In this document: in pieces, positions 32,388 through 45,049 of the stretch
Numbering within the stretch: the first letter of the stretch is position 1
Layout of the letters: each line of letters opens with the position of its first letter
Origin: Pterois miles
Lineage: Eukaryota > Chordata > Actinopteri > Perciformes > Scorpaenidae
Assembly: GCA_947000775.1 (NCBI GenBank)
Contig: CAMQGK010000040.1
Span: forward strand, 144,501-208,500
Reading direction: 5' to 3'
DNA length: 64,000 nucleotides
Translations under genes and position numbers: made by a program
Notes under the pieces: generated by a model
What the model saw: only the letters and a program-made list of their open reading frames with translations
Databases searched by the model: none
What the model was told of the DNA's origin: nothing

Positions 32388-32843
32388 CATCAGCAGCAAC
32401 ATCAGCAACATCAACAGCATCAGCAGCAGCATCAGCAGCAACATCAGCAACATCAGCAGCATCAGCAGCAGCAACATCAGCAGCATCAGCAGCAGCATCA
32501 GCAGCAACATCAGCAGCATCAGCAGCAACATCAGCAGCATCAGCAGCAGCAGCATCAGCAGCAACATCAGCAACATCAGCAGCAACATCAGCAGCATCAG
32601 CAGCAACATCAGCAGCAACATCAGCAGCATCAGCAGCAACATCAGCAGCAGAATCAGCAGAATCAGCAGCAGCAACATCAGCAGCAACATCAGCAGCATC
32701 AGCAGCAACATCAGCAGCAGCAGCATCAGCAGCAGCATCAGCAGCAACATCAGCAGCAGCATCAGCAGCAGCAACATCAGCAGCAACATCAGCAGCAACA
32801 TCAGCAGCATCAGCAGCAACATCAGCAGCATTCAGCAGCAAGA
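32388..32843. repeat. CAGCAACATCAG-type array, unit B
   Basis: About 450 bp. On + an open frame from ATG at 32343 runs MTSEVRVNPTQRLKK into a His/Gln tract and ends HSAARQD. I treat it as a repeat by-product because unit A breaks it at once. Confidence 0.92.
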
Positions 32844-33194
32844 CAAGATTAGCGAGCTAGCCATGTCATTGCTGCCAAATTATGATCAAGATAGATAGAT
32901 CAAGCTAGCAATAAAGCTAATTTAGGCTAACAAGATTCAATGTCAAAAACCAAAGTAAATGTAATGTGACAGTGACTAGCTATAGCTAACCATGTCATTG
33001 TCCCCAAAATAATTATCAAGATATCACAAAATCTTTATTAGCATAAAGTTAGAATCATGCTAGCATGACGCTAACATTGTTCAAGGAAGTTTCAACGTCA
33101 GAAACAAACTAAATGTAATGTGACAGTGTGTTTAACAACTAGACTAGCTATAGCTAGCTAATGCTATTATAGCAAGATTCAAAATGAACAACAA
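32844..33194. repeat. Diverged ~130-bp tandem duplication, unit B
   Basis: Same two-copy CCATGTCATTG to AATGTGACAGTG structure as unit A. Confidence 0.65.
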
Positions 33195-33767
33195 ACCATG
33201 GATGTAGAAGAGGGTCCAGTAGAGGCCAGACCATGGATGTAGAAGAGGGTCCAGTAGAGTCCAGACCATGGATGTAGAAGAGGGTCCAGTAGAGTCCAGA
33301 CCATGGATGTAGAAGAGGGTCCAGTAGAGTCCAGACCATGGATGTAGAAGAGGGTCCAGCAGAGTCCAGACCATGGATGTAGAAGAGGGTCCAGTAGAGT
33401 CCAGACCATGGATGTAGAAGAGGGTCCAGTAGAGTCCAGACCATGGATGTAGAAGAGGGTCCAGTAGAGTCCAGACCATGGATGTAGAAGAGGGTCCAGT
33501 AGAGTCCAGACCATGGATGTAGAAGAGGGTCCAGTAGAGTCCAGACCATGGATGTAGAAGAGGGTCCAGTAGAGTCCAGACCATGGATGTAGAAGAGGGT
33601 CCAGCAGAGTCCAGACCATGGATGTAGAAGAGGGTCCAGCAGAGTCCAGACCATGGATGTAGAAGAGGGTCCAGTAGAGTCCAGACCATGGATGTAGAAG
33701 AGGGTCCAGTAGAGTCCAGACCATGGATGTAGAAGAGGGTCCAGTAGAGTCCAGACCATGGATGTAG
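33195..33767. repeat. 35-bp satellite, unit B (~16 copies)
   Basis: Same ACCATGGATGTAGAAGAGGG unit. The GCAGAG variants lie at different positions from A, showing internal turnover. Confidence 0.95.
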
Positions 33768-34594
33768 GTGTGGGTCTGATGCTAGTTACGGAGGAAAAGA
33801 GCTCTGGATTCAGCTGCTGGTGACTTTACTACTTTTCGGCCGTCAGGATTTAAAGGAGGATCTTGAAGTGTTCCGCTGATTTCCAGACGTCCCTTTCTAC
33901 GTCCATGGACTCACATTCAGCGGTGATCTCAGTCCAAAACCCGGCAGCGGTACCGCAGCGCCATGTAGAGGCTGTTGTCTACAAAGCAGCAGAGTTTCAG
34001 GTCTTGGCTTCAGGACTCTTCGCCCACGGTGAGAGGCTGCTGTTGTCCTCGTAGTCCTTGTCTGTGTCCACTAACGCAGCAGCACTGTCTTTATTCTCAT
34101 GAGTGGAAGACAACTGGGATTGTCTAAAATGATCCAAATAAACAAACATAGTGGTAGAATTAGGATTATTTAGCTCCAAGAGGACTAATCATGAAGATAA
34201 TCTCATAATGAATTTATTTGATTTATTTTTTTTCAATTTGCCTGAACTTAATATGTAAAAACTATCTGTGGTATTCTGAGTGAATAATATACAACATTAA
34301 GGCATATATTTAATGTATAAATCCTATATAGTTTCAGTATTATGGACAGACAATTACATACATATGGGGCCTTCATATAAGATAAGTATATACAAACCAC
34401 AGTGTTCATTACTGACAATAAACAGACTAACACAACTGCACAAGTGTAAAAATAACTACTGCACAGTGACAGGAATAAAATCCCACCTGAGTACTAGTGA
34501 TATTACACAGCTGGTGTACAGTATCGAGTAGTTACTGTCAGTGCTGGTGTGTATGTGGTCTACTGGTCTACTGGTGTAAATACACCAGACAGGG
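33768..34594. other. Low-copy spacer before minisatellite, unit B
   Basis: Counterpart of 17021-17845, near-identical. No gene assigned. Confidence 0.45.
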
Positions 34595-35624
34595 CCCGGA
34601 CCGGGACCGGGTCTGTGGCACAGAGAGGGAGGGTGGAGGGACCGGACCGGGACCGGGTCTGTGGCACAGAGAGGGAGGGTGGAGGGACTGGACCGGGACC
34701 GGGTCTGTGGCACAGAGAGGGAGGGTGGAGGGACCGGACCGGGTCGATGGCACAGAGAGGGGGGTGGAGGGACCGGACCGGGTCGATGGCACAGAGAGGG
34801 AGGGTGGAGGGACCGGACCGGGTCGATGGCACAGAGAGGGAGGGTGGAGGGACCGGACCGGGTCTACGGCACAGAGAGGGAGGGTGGAGGGACCGGACCG
34901 GGACCGGATCTACGGCACAGAGAGGGAGGGTGGAGGGACCGGACCGGGACCGGGTCTGTGGCACAGAGAGGGAGGGTGGAGGGACCGGACTGGGTCTACG
35001 GCACAGAGAGGGAGGGTGGAGGGACCGGAGCGGCACCGGGTCTGTGGCACAGAGAGGGAGGGTGGAGGGACCGGACCGGGTCGATGGCACAGAGAGGGAG
35101 GGGTGGAGGGACCGGACCGGGTCTACGGCACAGAGAGGGAAGGTGGAGGGACCGGACCGGGTCTACGGCACAGAGAGGGAGGGTGGAGGGACCGGACCGG
35201 GACCGGATCTACGGCACAGAGAGGGGGGTGGAGGGACCGGACTGGGTCTACGGCACAGAGAGGGAGGGTGGAGGGACCGGACCGGGACCGGATCTACGGC
35301 ACAGAGAGGGAGGGTGGAGGGACCGGACCGGATCTACGGCACAGAGAGGGAGGGTGGAGGGACCGGACCGGGACCGGGTCTACGGCACAGAGAGGGAGGG
35401 TGGAGGGACCGGACCGGGACCGGGTCTGTGGCACAGAGAGGGAGGGTGGAGGGACCGGACCAGGTCGATGGCACAGAGAGGGAGGGTGGAGGGACCGGAC
35501 CGGGTCTACGGCACAGAGAGGGAGGGTGGAGGGACCGGACCGGGAGCGGGTCTACGGCACAGAGAGGGAGGGTGGAGGGACCGGACCGGGTCTACGGCAC
35601 AGAGAGGGAGGGTGGAGGGACCAG
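34595..35624. repeat. GC-rich minisatellite, unit C
   Basis: About 1.03 kb of the 40/46-bp repeat. GGTCGATGGCACAGAG variants are frequent here and rare in B. Confidence 0.95.
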
Positions 35625-35931
35625 ATCAAACCAGATCAAAACGTGGATTTAATGAAAGGAAAATGGTGTAAAGGCGCGAGGTGAGCTGACAACCAGCGAT
35701 GTTAATTTACAGTATGATGACTGACTGCTGATTATTCTGGGTTTCATCCCAAATCTGGTGCAGTAACGGAGCCTTATTAAGTTCATAAGAAGTGAATTTA
35801 TTGTTGTTTTAGTCGCATATTATTTCTCCTGGTAGTTTTATAATCTGTCTGAGGAAAATGTTGATAATGTCAACGACCTCTTGTTTCTCTTGTCATTATG
35901 TCTTAACATTTCCTTTATTATGCTAATCACC

Positions 35932-35988
35932 AGCTAGCTAGCTAAACTTCTAGCTAGCTAGCTAGCTAGAAGTTTAGCTAGCTAGCTA
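35932..35988. repeat. GCTAGC palindromic repeats, unit C
   Basis: AGCTAGCTAG runs with one AACTTCT/AGAAGTT pair and a longer central run than in unit B. Confidence 0.85.
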
Positions 35989-36084
35989 GCGTGCTAATTC
36001 TGTCCTTTGATCGCGTGCTAATTCTGTCCTTTGATCGCGTGCTAATTCTGTCCTTTGATCGCGTGCGAATTCTGTCCTTTGATA
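35989..36084. repeat. Four 24-bp promoter-proximal repeats, unit C
   Basis: One copy more than A, B and D. The last copy is again the diverged GCGTGCGAATTC form. Confidence 0.87.
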
Positions 36085-36124
36085 ACGCTGTAAATAATAC
36101 CGTCATTGAACCACATTAAACCAC

Positions 36125-36160
36125 ATAAATAACGGAGCGCAGCTCAGTTCAGACAGACCG
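36125..36160 (+). promoter_or_regulatory. Putative TATA-box promoter of gene copy C
   Basis: ATAAATAA at 36125-36132 with the same downstream start region; ATG at 36239. Confidence 0.5.
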
Positions 36161-36238
36161 ACAGAGACCTTCAGACCGATTAGAGAAAGCTACCGCCGTG
36201 ACCGTACTTTGATTTTCACCTGGAAACCAGCGCTTGAC

Positions 36239-39200
36239 ATGGATTACTCCGTAAGACATTCAAATGATTCATTCTTCAAATGATTTCTGAAAGAAAGATA
36301 AGATAAGATAAGATAAGATGAACCTTTATTAATCCCCGGAGGGAAATTCGGGGTCATAGCTGTAGCAACAACAGTACAGATGAATACAGTCTAGTAAAAG
36401 TAAGAGAAAAGGTGCAATGAAGGAAATTGGCAATAAAGTAAATAAGTAACAGTAATCAGTAAAGTGCAGCAGGTGGTGGGTATTGTATATGCATAGCATA
36501 TATATATGTGTAATTATATAATTATATGTAATTATATACATTTGGTCCAGGAATAAATACAGAGCAGATGATTAGAGCCACATGGGGTCAGACCTTGGTT
36601 CTGGTTCAGACCTTGGTTCTGGTTCAGACCTTGGTTCTGGAGCCTGACGGCCACCAACAGAAAGGACTGACCCAGACGGTTTGTAGTGGGCTGAGGGGGG
36701 ATCGGTCTCTGGCTGAATGGACTCCTCATCTGGACCAGTTGGTCATAGAGGGGGTGGGAGGGGTTCTCCTCCTGGTCCTCCCCTCTGCCACCAGCTCCAG
36801 ACTGTCCAGCTCACATCCAACCACAGACCCAGCCCTCCTCACCAGTTTGTTAAGTTTGGTGGCATCCCTGGTGCTGATGCCCCCCCCCCCAACATACCAC
36901 GGCAAAGAACAGGAAGCTGCTACTACAGACGGGTAAAACATCTGAAGTAGCCTGTTGCACACATTGTTCAACAGCTGTATTTGGACCATGAGCTCTTGAA
37001 ATGCACAGATTGCTGTGTGGTCCATCTGAACACCTGCAGTTAGCAGACTGAATTAACTGGGATTAAAGGATGGTTTGGGAATTGTGCACAGCAGCAGTAA
37101 CCAACCATAACTGTAACGAGTGATGACAGATTTTGAGCATGTAGACCTTTCCTACACTCTCGTCCCAGAAGTGTTTTGTTGATGTGTAAAAGATGCCTGG
37201 TTATGAAATCAGACTGTTTTTCTTCCTGTCAGATTCCATCCGATGACTGTGGAGAGGTAAAGTGCAGCAATCTGGATATGCCTTTGGTCACACCAGAGAG
37301 CTTGAAGCCATTGTTCCACCGTAATCTCTGTAACATTGGAAACTCGTGAGTAAAAGTTTAACAGCATTAATCAACTGGTAAAACACTGGTTAAATATGAG
37401 TTTTTCCTAACCATTCCTATTTTTTTCTTGCAGTCAATGGGACGATTTGGTAAACAACGAAATTGATGATGACACATTTGAATGTCTGTCCAGTCTATGT
37501 TCCGATCTTCTGAGGACAATCCACAACAAGATTTTGGATGTTGTGGTGCCTAGCATGAGCGACGTGACTTGCGTCTGCAGTGCCGACGACCCTATGGACA
37601 GTTATGTCAGAGAGTAAGTCAGATGTTACCACAGAACTGTTATTCACTCACATTTTCTTCTCAACCATCATTACTGTATGCGGACCCAAATGTTGTAACC
37701 TTGAGGGTCAACAGAAAATACCAGATACCACTGGTGAGTATGATCATCAGTTATCAGGGTTGAGTTTGATCCCCTCAAGTTAAAGACAAAAGTTCAGAGG
37801 CTGATAGCAGTGGATCTGTTTAAGTGTTACTGCCCAGAGCAGATCAGTTAGCTAAAGTGTGACTGTTTCTCTTTTTCAGGAACAAGACTGGATGTCATAA
37901 GTGTCGCAGAGTGACAGAGGACGAAGTCCAAGCCAGCCTTGGAAATTCGCTTTTCTTGTGTCTTGGTGTGGACTTGGAGGACGAGTCTTCTGACGCTGAT
38001 GAACTGCAGCAGTTGGTTGCACAAGAAGTGGCCAGGAAGGTCAACTGCAGTCTGGCTTTGATGAGGCAGCGTGACTACATTCCACATACAGAGGATTGTA
38101 CTAGTTCTGAAACCATAATGTACATGATCTTACTCGCTGCCCAAATACTGAGCAGAAATCACCTTGCTCAGAGCCTCGGCAAGAACACCAAGCTGACTGA
38201 GGAGTGCAGCACAGAGGAACCAGACATGGAGTCCGTGCTGGACTTCAACACAGAGGAACCAGACATGGAGTCCGTGCTGGACTTCAACACAGAGGAACCA
38301 GACATGGAGTCCGTGCTGGACTTCAACACAGAGGAACCAGACATGGAGTCCGTGCTGGACTTCAACACAGAGGAACCAGACATGGAGTCCGTGCTGGACT
38401 TCAACACAGAGGAACCAGACATGGAGTCCGTGCTGGACTTCAACACAGAGGAACCAGACATGGAGTCCATGCTGGACTTCAACACAGAGGAACCAGACAT
38501 TGAGTCTGTGCTTGAGTTCAACACAGAGGAAGCAGACATGGAGTCCGTGCTGGACTTCAACACAGAGGAACCAGACATGGAGTCTGTGCTGGACTTCAAC
38601 ACAGAGGAACCAGACATGGAGTCCATGGTGGAGTTCAACACAGAGGAACCAGTTATCCAGGTCCTTGCTCCAGTTAACCAGGTGAGCTGGTTTTGGTGTT
38701 AAGAGGTTGAGGAGCGGAGCTGATTGCTGTGTGGTCCATCTGAACGCCTGCAGTTAGCAGACTGAATTAACTGGGATTAAAGGATGGTTTGGGAATTGTG
38801 CACAGCAGCAGTAACCAACCATAACTGTAATTAGTGATGACAGATTTTGAGCATGTAGACGTTTCCTACACTCTCGTCCCAGAAGTGTTTTGTTGATGTG
38901 TAAAAGATGCCTGGTTATGAAATCAGACTGTTTTTCTTCCTGTCAGATTCCATCCGATGACTGTGGAGAGGTGCAGTGCAGCAATCTGGATATGCCTTTG
39001 GTCACACCAGAGAGCTTGAAGCCATTGTTCCACCGTAATCTCTGTAACATTGGAAACTCGTGAGTAAAAGTTTTACAGCATTAATCAACTGGTAAAACAC
39101 TGGTTAAATATGAGTTTTTCCTAACCATTCCTATTTTTTTCTTACAGTCAATGGGACGATTTGGTAAACAACGAAATTGATGATGACACATTTGAATGTC

Positions 39201-42200
39201 TGTCCAGTCTATGTTCCGATCTTCTGAGGACAATCCACAACAAGATTTTGGATGTTGTGGTGCCTAGCATGAGCGACGTGACTTGCGTCTGCAGTGCCGA
39301 CGACCCTATGGACAGTTATGTCAGAGAGTAAGTCAGATGTTACCACAGAACTGTTATTCACTCACATTTTCTTCTCAACCATCATTACTGTATGCGGACC
39401 CAAATGTTGTAACCTTGAGGGTCAACAGAAAATACCAGATACCACTGGTGAGTATGATCATCAGTTATCAGGGTTGAGTTTGATCCCCTCAAGTTAAAGA
39501 CAAAAGTTCAGAGGCTGATAGCAGTGGATCTGTTTAAGTGTTACTGCCCAGAGCAGATCAGTTAGCTAAAGTGTGACTGTTTCTCTTTTTCAGGAACAAG
39601 ACTGGATGTCATAAGTGTCGCAGAGTGACAGAGGACGAAGTCCAAGCCAGCCTTGGAAATTCGCTTTTCTTGTGTCTTGGTGTGGACTTGGAGGACGAGT
39701 CTTCTGACGCTGATGAACTGCAGCAGTTGGTTGCACAAGAAGTGGCCAGGAAGGTCAACTGCAGTCTGGCTTTGATGAGGCAGCGTGACTACATTCCACA
39801 TACAGAGGATTGTACTAGTTCTGAAACCATAATGTACATGATCTTACTCGCTGCCCAAATACTGAGCAGAAATCACCTTGCTCAGAGCCTCGGCAAGAAC
39901 ACCAAGCCGACTGAGGAGTGCAGCACAGAGGAACCAGACATGGAGTCCGTGCTGGACTTCAACACAGAGGAACCAGACATGGAGTCCGTGCTGGACTTCA
40001 ACACAGAGGAAGCAGACATGGAGTCCGTGCTGGACTTCAACACAGAGGAACCAGACATGGAGTCCGTGCTGGACTTCAACACAGAGGAAGCAGACATGGA
40101 GTCCGTGCTGGACTTCAACACAGAGGAACCAGACATGGAGTCCATGGTGGAGTTCAACACAGAGGAACCAGACATGGAGTCTGTGCTGGACTTCAACACA
40201 GAGGAACCAGACATGGAGTCCATGGTGGAGTTCAACACAGAGGAACCAGACATGGAGTCTGTGCTGGACTTCAACACAGAGGAAGCAGACATGGAGTCCA
40301 TGGTGGAGTTCAACACAGAGGAACCAGACATGGAGTCTGTGCTGGACTTCAACACAGAGGAACCAGACATGGAGTCCGTGCTGGACTTCAACACAGAGGA
40401 ACCAGACATGGAGTCCATGGTGGACTTCAACACAGAGGAACCAGTTATCCAGGTCCTTGCTCCAGTTAACCAGGTGAGCTGGTTTTGGTGTTAAGAGGTT
40501 GAGGAGCGGAGCTGATTGCTGTGTGGTCCATCTGAACGCCTGCAGTTAGCAGACTGAATTAACTGGGATTAAAGGATGGTTTGGGAATTGTGCACAGCAG
40601 CAGTAACCAACCATAACTGTAATTAGTGATGACAGATTTTGAGCATGTAGACGTTTCCTACACTCTCGTCCCAGAAGTGTTTTGTTGATGTGTAAAAGAT
40701 GCCTGGTTATGAAATCAGACTGTTTTTCTTCCTGTCAGATTCCATCTGATGACTGTGGAGAGGTGCAGTGCAGCAATCTGGATATGCCTTTGGTCACACC
40801 AGAGAGCTTGAAGCCATTGTTCAACCGTAATCTCTGTAACATTGGAAACTCGTGAGTAAAAGTTTAACAGCATTAATCAACTGGTAAAACACTGGTTAAA
40901 TATGAGTTTTTCCTAACCATTCCTATTTTTTTCTTGCAGTCAATGGGACGATTTGGTGAACAACGAAATTGATGATGACACATTTGAATGTCTGTCCAGT
41001 CTATGTTCCGATCTTCTAAGGACAATCCACAACAAGATTTTGGAAGTTGTGGTGCCTAGCATGAGCAACGTGACTTGCGTCTGCAGTGCCGACGACCCTA
41101 TGGACAGTTATGTCAGAGAGTAAGTCAGATGTTACCACAGAACTGTTATTCACTCACATTTTCTTCTCAACCATCATTACTGTATGCGGACCCAAATGTT
41201 GTAACCTTGAGGGTCAACAGAAAATACCAGATACCACTGGTGAGTATGATCATCAGTTATCAGGGTTGAGTTTGATCCCCTCAAGTTAAAGACAAAAGTT
41301 CAGAGGCTGATAGCAGTGGATCTGTTTAAGTGTTACTGCCCAGAGCAGATCAGTTAGCTAAAGTGTGACTGTTTCTCTTTTTCAGGAACAAGACTGGATG
41401 TCATAAGTGTCGCAGAGTGACAGAGGACGAAGTCCAAGCCAGCCTTGGAAATTCGCTTTTCTTGTGTCTTGGTGTGGACTTGGAGGACGAGTCTTCTGAC
41501 GCTGATGAACTGCAGCAGTTGGTTGCACAAGAAGTGGCCAGGAAGGTCAACTGCAGTCTGGCTTTGATGAGGCAGCGTGACTACATTCCACATACAGAGG
41601 ATTGTACTAGTTCTGAAACCATAATGTACATGATCTTACTCGCTGCCCAAATACTGAGCAGAAATCACCTTGCTCAGAGCCTCGGTAAGAACACCAAGCT
41701 GACTGAGGAGTGCAGCACAGAGGAACCAGACATGGAGTCAGTGCTGGACTTCAACACAGAGGAAGCAGACATGGACTCCGTGCTGGACTTCAACACAGAG
41801 GAACCAGACATGGAGTCCGTGCTGGACTTCAACACAGAAGAACCAGACATGGAGTCAGTGCTGGACTTCAACACAGAGGAAGCAGACATGGAGTCTATGG
41901 TGGACTTCAACACAGAGGAAGCAGACATGGAGTCCATGGTGGACTTCAACACAGAGGAAGCAGACATGGAGTCTATGGTGGACTTCAACACAGAGGAAGC
42001 AGACATGGAGTCCATGGTGGACTTCAACACAGAGGAAGCAGACATGGAGTCTATGGTGGACTTCAACACAGAGGAAGCAGACATGGAGTCCATGGTGGAC
42101 TTCAACACAGAGGAACCAGACATGGAGTCCGTGGTGGACTTCAACACAGAGGAAGCAGACATGGAGTCTGTGCTGGACTTCAACACAGAGGAAGCAGACA

Positions 42201-42619
42201 TGGAGTCCGTGCTGGACTTCAACACAGAGGAACCAGACATGGAGTCTGTGCTGGACTTCAACACAGAGGAAGCAGACATGGAGTCCATGCTGGACTTCAA
42301 CACAGAGGAACCAGACATGGAGTCCGTGGTGGACTTCAACACAGAGGAACCAGACATGGAGTCTGTGCTGGACTTCAACACAGAGGAAGCAGACATGGAG
42401 TCCGTGCTGGACTTCAACACAGAGGAACCAGACATGGAGTCTGTGCTTGAGTTCAACACAGAGGAACCAGACATTGAGTCTGTGCTTGAGTTCAACACAG
42501 AGGAACCAGACTTGGACCAGACCAGGACTGTGGCTGAAAAAGGGCAGCAGCAAGAGACTAAACGAAAACGGCTCCGCCTTGTTAAAAAACTGAAAAGGTT
42601 TTTCAGGAGGAAAAAATAA
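36239..42619 (+). CDS. Modular repeat-rich protein gene, copy C (10 exons, frameshifted last exon)
   Basis: Three modules instead of two. Exons: 36239-36250; 37233-37345, 37434-37613, 37880-38681; 38947-39059, 39148-39327, 39594-40473; 40739-40851, 40940-41119, 41386-42619. Predicted 1268 residues. The last exon is a hybrid: it begins like module-1 exons (NSLFLCLGVDLEDESSDADE), carries 20 acidic 13-mers, then continues into the basic repeat of module-2 exons. At 42611-42616 six As replace the five of copy B, giving FFRRKK and TAA at 42617-42619. The downstream sequence remains open in the next frame to 43679. It could be a truncated protein, a pseudogenised 3' end or a consensus error. Modules 2 and 3 mix type-1 and type-2 residues (VQCSN with LKPLF). 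Confidence 0.68.
36294..37000 (-). mobile_element. LINE 3' fragment in intron 1, gene copy C
   Basis: Same insertion as in A and B. A longer C-run near 36881-36890 changes the reading of the minus strand relative to A and B. Confidence 0.82.
38208..38636 (+). repeat. Coding 39-bp VNTR, copy C module 1 (11 units)
   Basis: Eleven units, mostly EEPDMESVLDF, with one DIESVLEF unit of the kind otherwise seen in the C-terminal repeat. Confidence 0.95.
39922..40428 (+). repeat. Coding 39-bp VNTR, copy C module 2 (13 units)
   Basis: Thirteen units with alternating SVLDF and SMVEF forms, a higher-order two-unit pattern that indicates block duplication. Confidence 0.95.
41714..42493 (+). repeat. Coding 39-bp VNTR, copy C module 3 (20 units)
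   Basis: Twenty units including six consecutive EEADMESMVDF units whose codons alternate TCTATG and TCCATG, so pairs were amplified. Ends in two SVLEF units that lead into the basic repeat. Confidence 0.95.
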
Positions 42620-43676
42620 AGTTGTTCCAGCATGTGAAGCCGACACCTCAGGGTGCCACAGTGACCTCAGTGGTGACGGCGTCCACCCGCCGGAGAAACA
42701 CTCTGACAAACGGCTGGATACAGAGGAACCAAACTTCGAGACCATGGTTGAGGAGTTCAGCACAGAGGAATCTGACATCGAGTCCGTGCTTGAGTTCAAC
42801 ACAGAGGAACCAGACTTGGACCAGACCAGGACTGTGGTTGAAAAAGGGCAGCAGCAAGAGACTAAACGAAAACGGCTTCGCCTTGTTAAAAAACTGAAAA
42901 GGTTTTTCAGGAGGAACAATAAAGTTGTTCCAGCATGTGAAGCCGACACCTCAGGGTGCCACGGTGACCTCAGTGGTGACGGCGTCCACCCGCCAGAGAA
43001 ACACTCTGACAAACGGCTGGATACAGAGGAACCAGACTTTGAGACCATGGTTGAGGAGTTCAGCACAGAGGAATCTGACATCGAGTCTGTGCTTGAGTTC
43101 AACACAGAGGAACCAGACTTGGACCAGAGCAGGACTGTGGTTGAAAAGGGGCAGCAGCAAGAGACTAAACGAAAACGGCTTCGCCTTGTTAAAAAACTGA
43201 AAAGGTTTTTCAGGAGCAACAATAAAGATGCTCCAGCATGTGAAGCCGACACCTCAGGGTGCCACGGTGACCTCAGCGGTGACGGCGTCCACCCGCCGGA
43301 GAAACACTCTGACAAACGGCTGGATACAGAGGAACCAAACTTCGAGACCATGGTTGAGGAGTTCAACGCAGAGGAATCTGACATCGAGTATGTGCTTGAG
43401 TTCAACACAGAGGAACCAGACTTGGACCAGACCAGGACTGTGGTTGAAAAGGGGCAGCAGCAAGAGACTAAACGAAAACGGCTTCGCCTTGTTAAAAAAC
43501 TGAAAAGGGTTTTCAGGAGCAACAATAAAGATGCTCCAGCATGTGAAGCCGACACATCGGTGTGCAACAGTGGCCTCAGCGGTGACGGCGTCCACCCGCA
43601 GCAGAAAAAGAAACGCTCCGCCGCCGGCAGGATGTTCCATAGCTTGGCCAAGGGTCTAAGGAGGCCCTTACCCCAT
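42505..43676 (+). repeat. C-terminal 303-bp coding repeat, copy C (4 units)
   Basis: Four units, the most in the window. The first contains the A-run indel; the remaining three are in the shifted frame. Confidence 0.88.
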
Positions 43677-43679
43677 TAA
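42620..43679 (+). pseudogene. Out-of-frame 3' end of gene copy C
   Basis: Continuation of the last exon after the A-run indel. It is open in the shifted frame through three more 101-residue basic repeats to the same C-terminus as A and B (KKKRSAAGRMFHSLAKGLRR). Preservation of this frame suggests either a very recent frameshift or a sequencing error. Confidence 0.7.
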
Positions 43680-44067
43680 ATCAGCAGTGACTCACAGGAT
43701 GACCAGCTCGTACCAGTGTCCAGCACGCAAGCTTCCCACCACCATTTTTCTTTTGCCTTCTCTTGAAAAGCAGTCCCTGGTTATCTGACATTGGTTAGTG
43801 ACATGGCCTGTTTTTCAAGTTAAGTGCACACTGTTAAAAATGATCTGTTACTTTGGAGTTTGGTCAGTTGCAGGCTGGATTGATAATTTGACAAAGTGAT
43901 TTTGTCAAACTACTCTTTCTGTCCTGAAATGGCAACTTGCCTGATTGATCTCTGTGACTATGGAGTGGATCAGCTAACTCTAAAAGAAACGGGTCCTTTT
44001 TAACCCTTTTTTCACTGCGGCTCAGTGATTGAGCTGAAGTTTTCATACTCTTCCCAAGTTGACTTTT

Positions 44068-44147
44068 GGTTTTCTCTGGGTGATCCAGTTTCCTCCCACA
44101 TTCCAAAGACATGCAGCTCATTTGGAAACTAATAAAATCCTAATAAA
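44068..44147 (+). terminator. 3' UTR SINE relic and poly(A) signals, copy C
   Basis: Same arrangement as A and B with AATAAA at 44131-44136 and 44142-44147. Confidence 0.6.
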
Positions 44148-44169
44148 TCTAATTAATGGTTGTAACGTC

Positions 44170-45045
44170 TCCTTTGTCACCATTTACTCAGAGGTAGAAT
44201 AAGAGTCAGAGTACTTTCTCCAGAAAAGTTGTTTCAGTGAAAGGTGTGTTTTAGCTGCATGCGGCCCAGAGTAATCACTGTGAAGGTCTTGTCTGCAGAC
44301 AGCGGCAGCTGACGGAGCTTCAGTTCACTTTCATTATGCGTTCACACTCTGCTCAGTAAAACTGTGCACTGGGCCAAGGGAACTTATAAGGTTATCATGA
44401 TGTGTTCAAATGTACCTCGTAAAATGTGGTTTTTGGCGGGGAACTTGAATAAATCCAGTTGTTTGAAGGAGATGCTTTCACAGCAATGTAAAAGAGATAT
44501 TAGAGAGAATTATGAGCTGTTTAACACTACCTGTAAACAGTTTATAATAAATAATTATAACTACTAATGCCAAGAATTACTTTTAATCTAAGAAATATTT
44601 AAATAGAAATACAATCTCATTTCTTAGTCTGTGTATTTTTATGCAAATAACCACTATAGACAATAATAAAGTAAAAGGTTTACACTGACTTTGGACCAGG
44701 TGAAATTATTTTTCAGAACCACTGTTGCAGTCTTTGGTCAGACATTGATGTCAGGATGAAGGTGAAGCTATTTTGTTCATGAATATATATTATTCTGGTC
44801 CTCAGGGTAGTGCTGAGGGGATTATTTACTAATTAATGTCATAAGTTTGTTGTAAGTAGAAATAATTGATGTTGTAGGTTTGAGCTCAGACTTCTACCTG
44901 CTGTAGATGACCACTAGATGTCAGTGTGGGTCAGAGAGGAGCTGGAGGAGAAGCAGCTTTAACACTGTTCATGATGTCAGTGAAAACTGCAATCTGAGCT
45001 CCAGAATTACATTTCTATCTTCATTAAAACTCTTAATCACTTCTT
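44170..45045. other. Gene-free spacer, unit C
   Basis: Counterpart of 6061-6935. Nothing supported. Confidence 0.5.
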
Positions 45046-45049
45046 CCAA

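Larger units (their letters stand above)
17846..34594 (+). repeat. Macrosatellite unit B
   Basis: Second complete copy, about 16.7 kb. It is shorter than A and C mainly because the 45-bp satellite has only about 7-8 copies. The DNA between that satellite and the SINE body is also deleted. The gene has one more 39-bp VNTR unit and one more 303-bp C-terminal repeat than copy A. Confidence 0.93.

Noticed and set aside
41855..43651. 598-codon minus-strand ORF opposite the last exons of gene copy C
   Set aside because: It is the antisense of the 39-bp and 303-bp coding repeats, whose composition leaves that frame open. It has no independent splice or promoter evidence.
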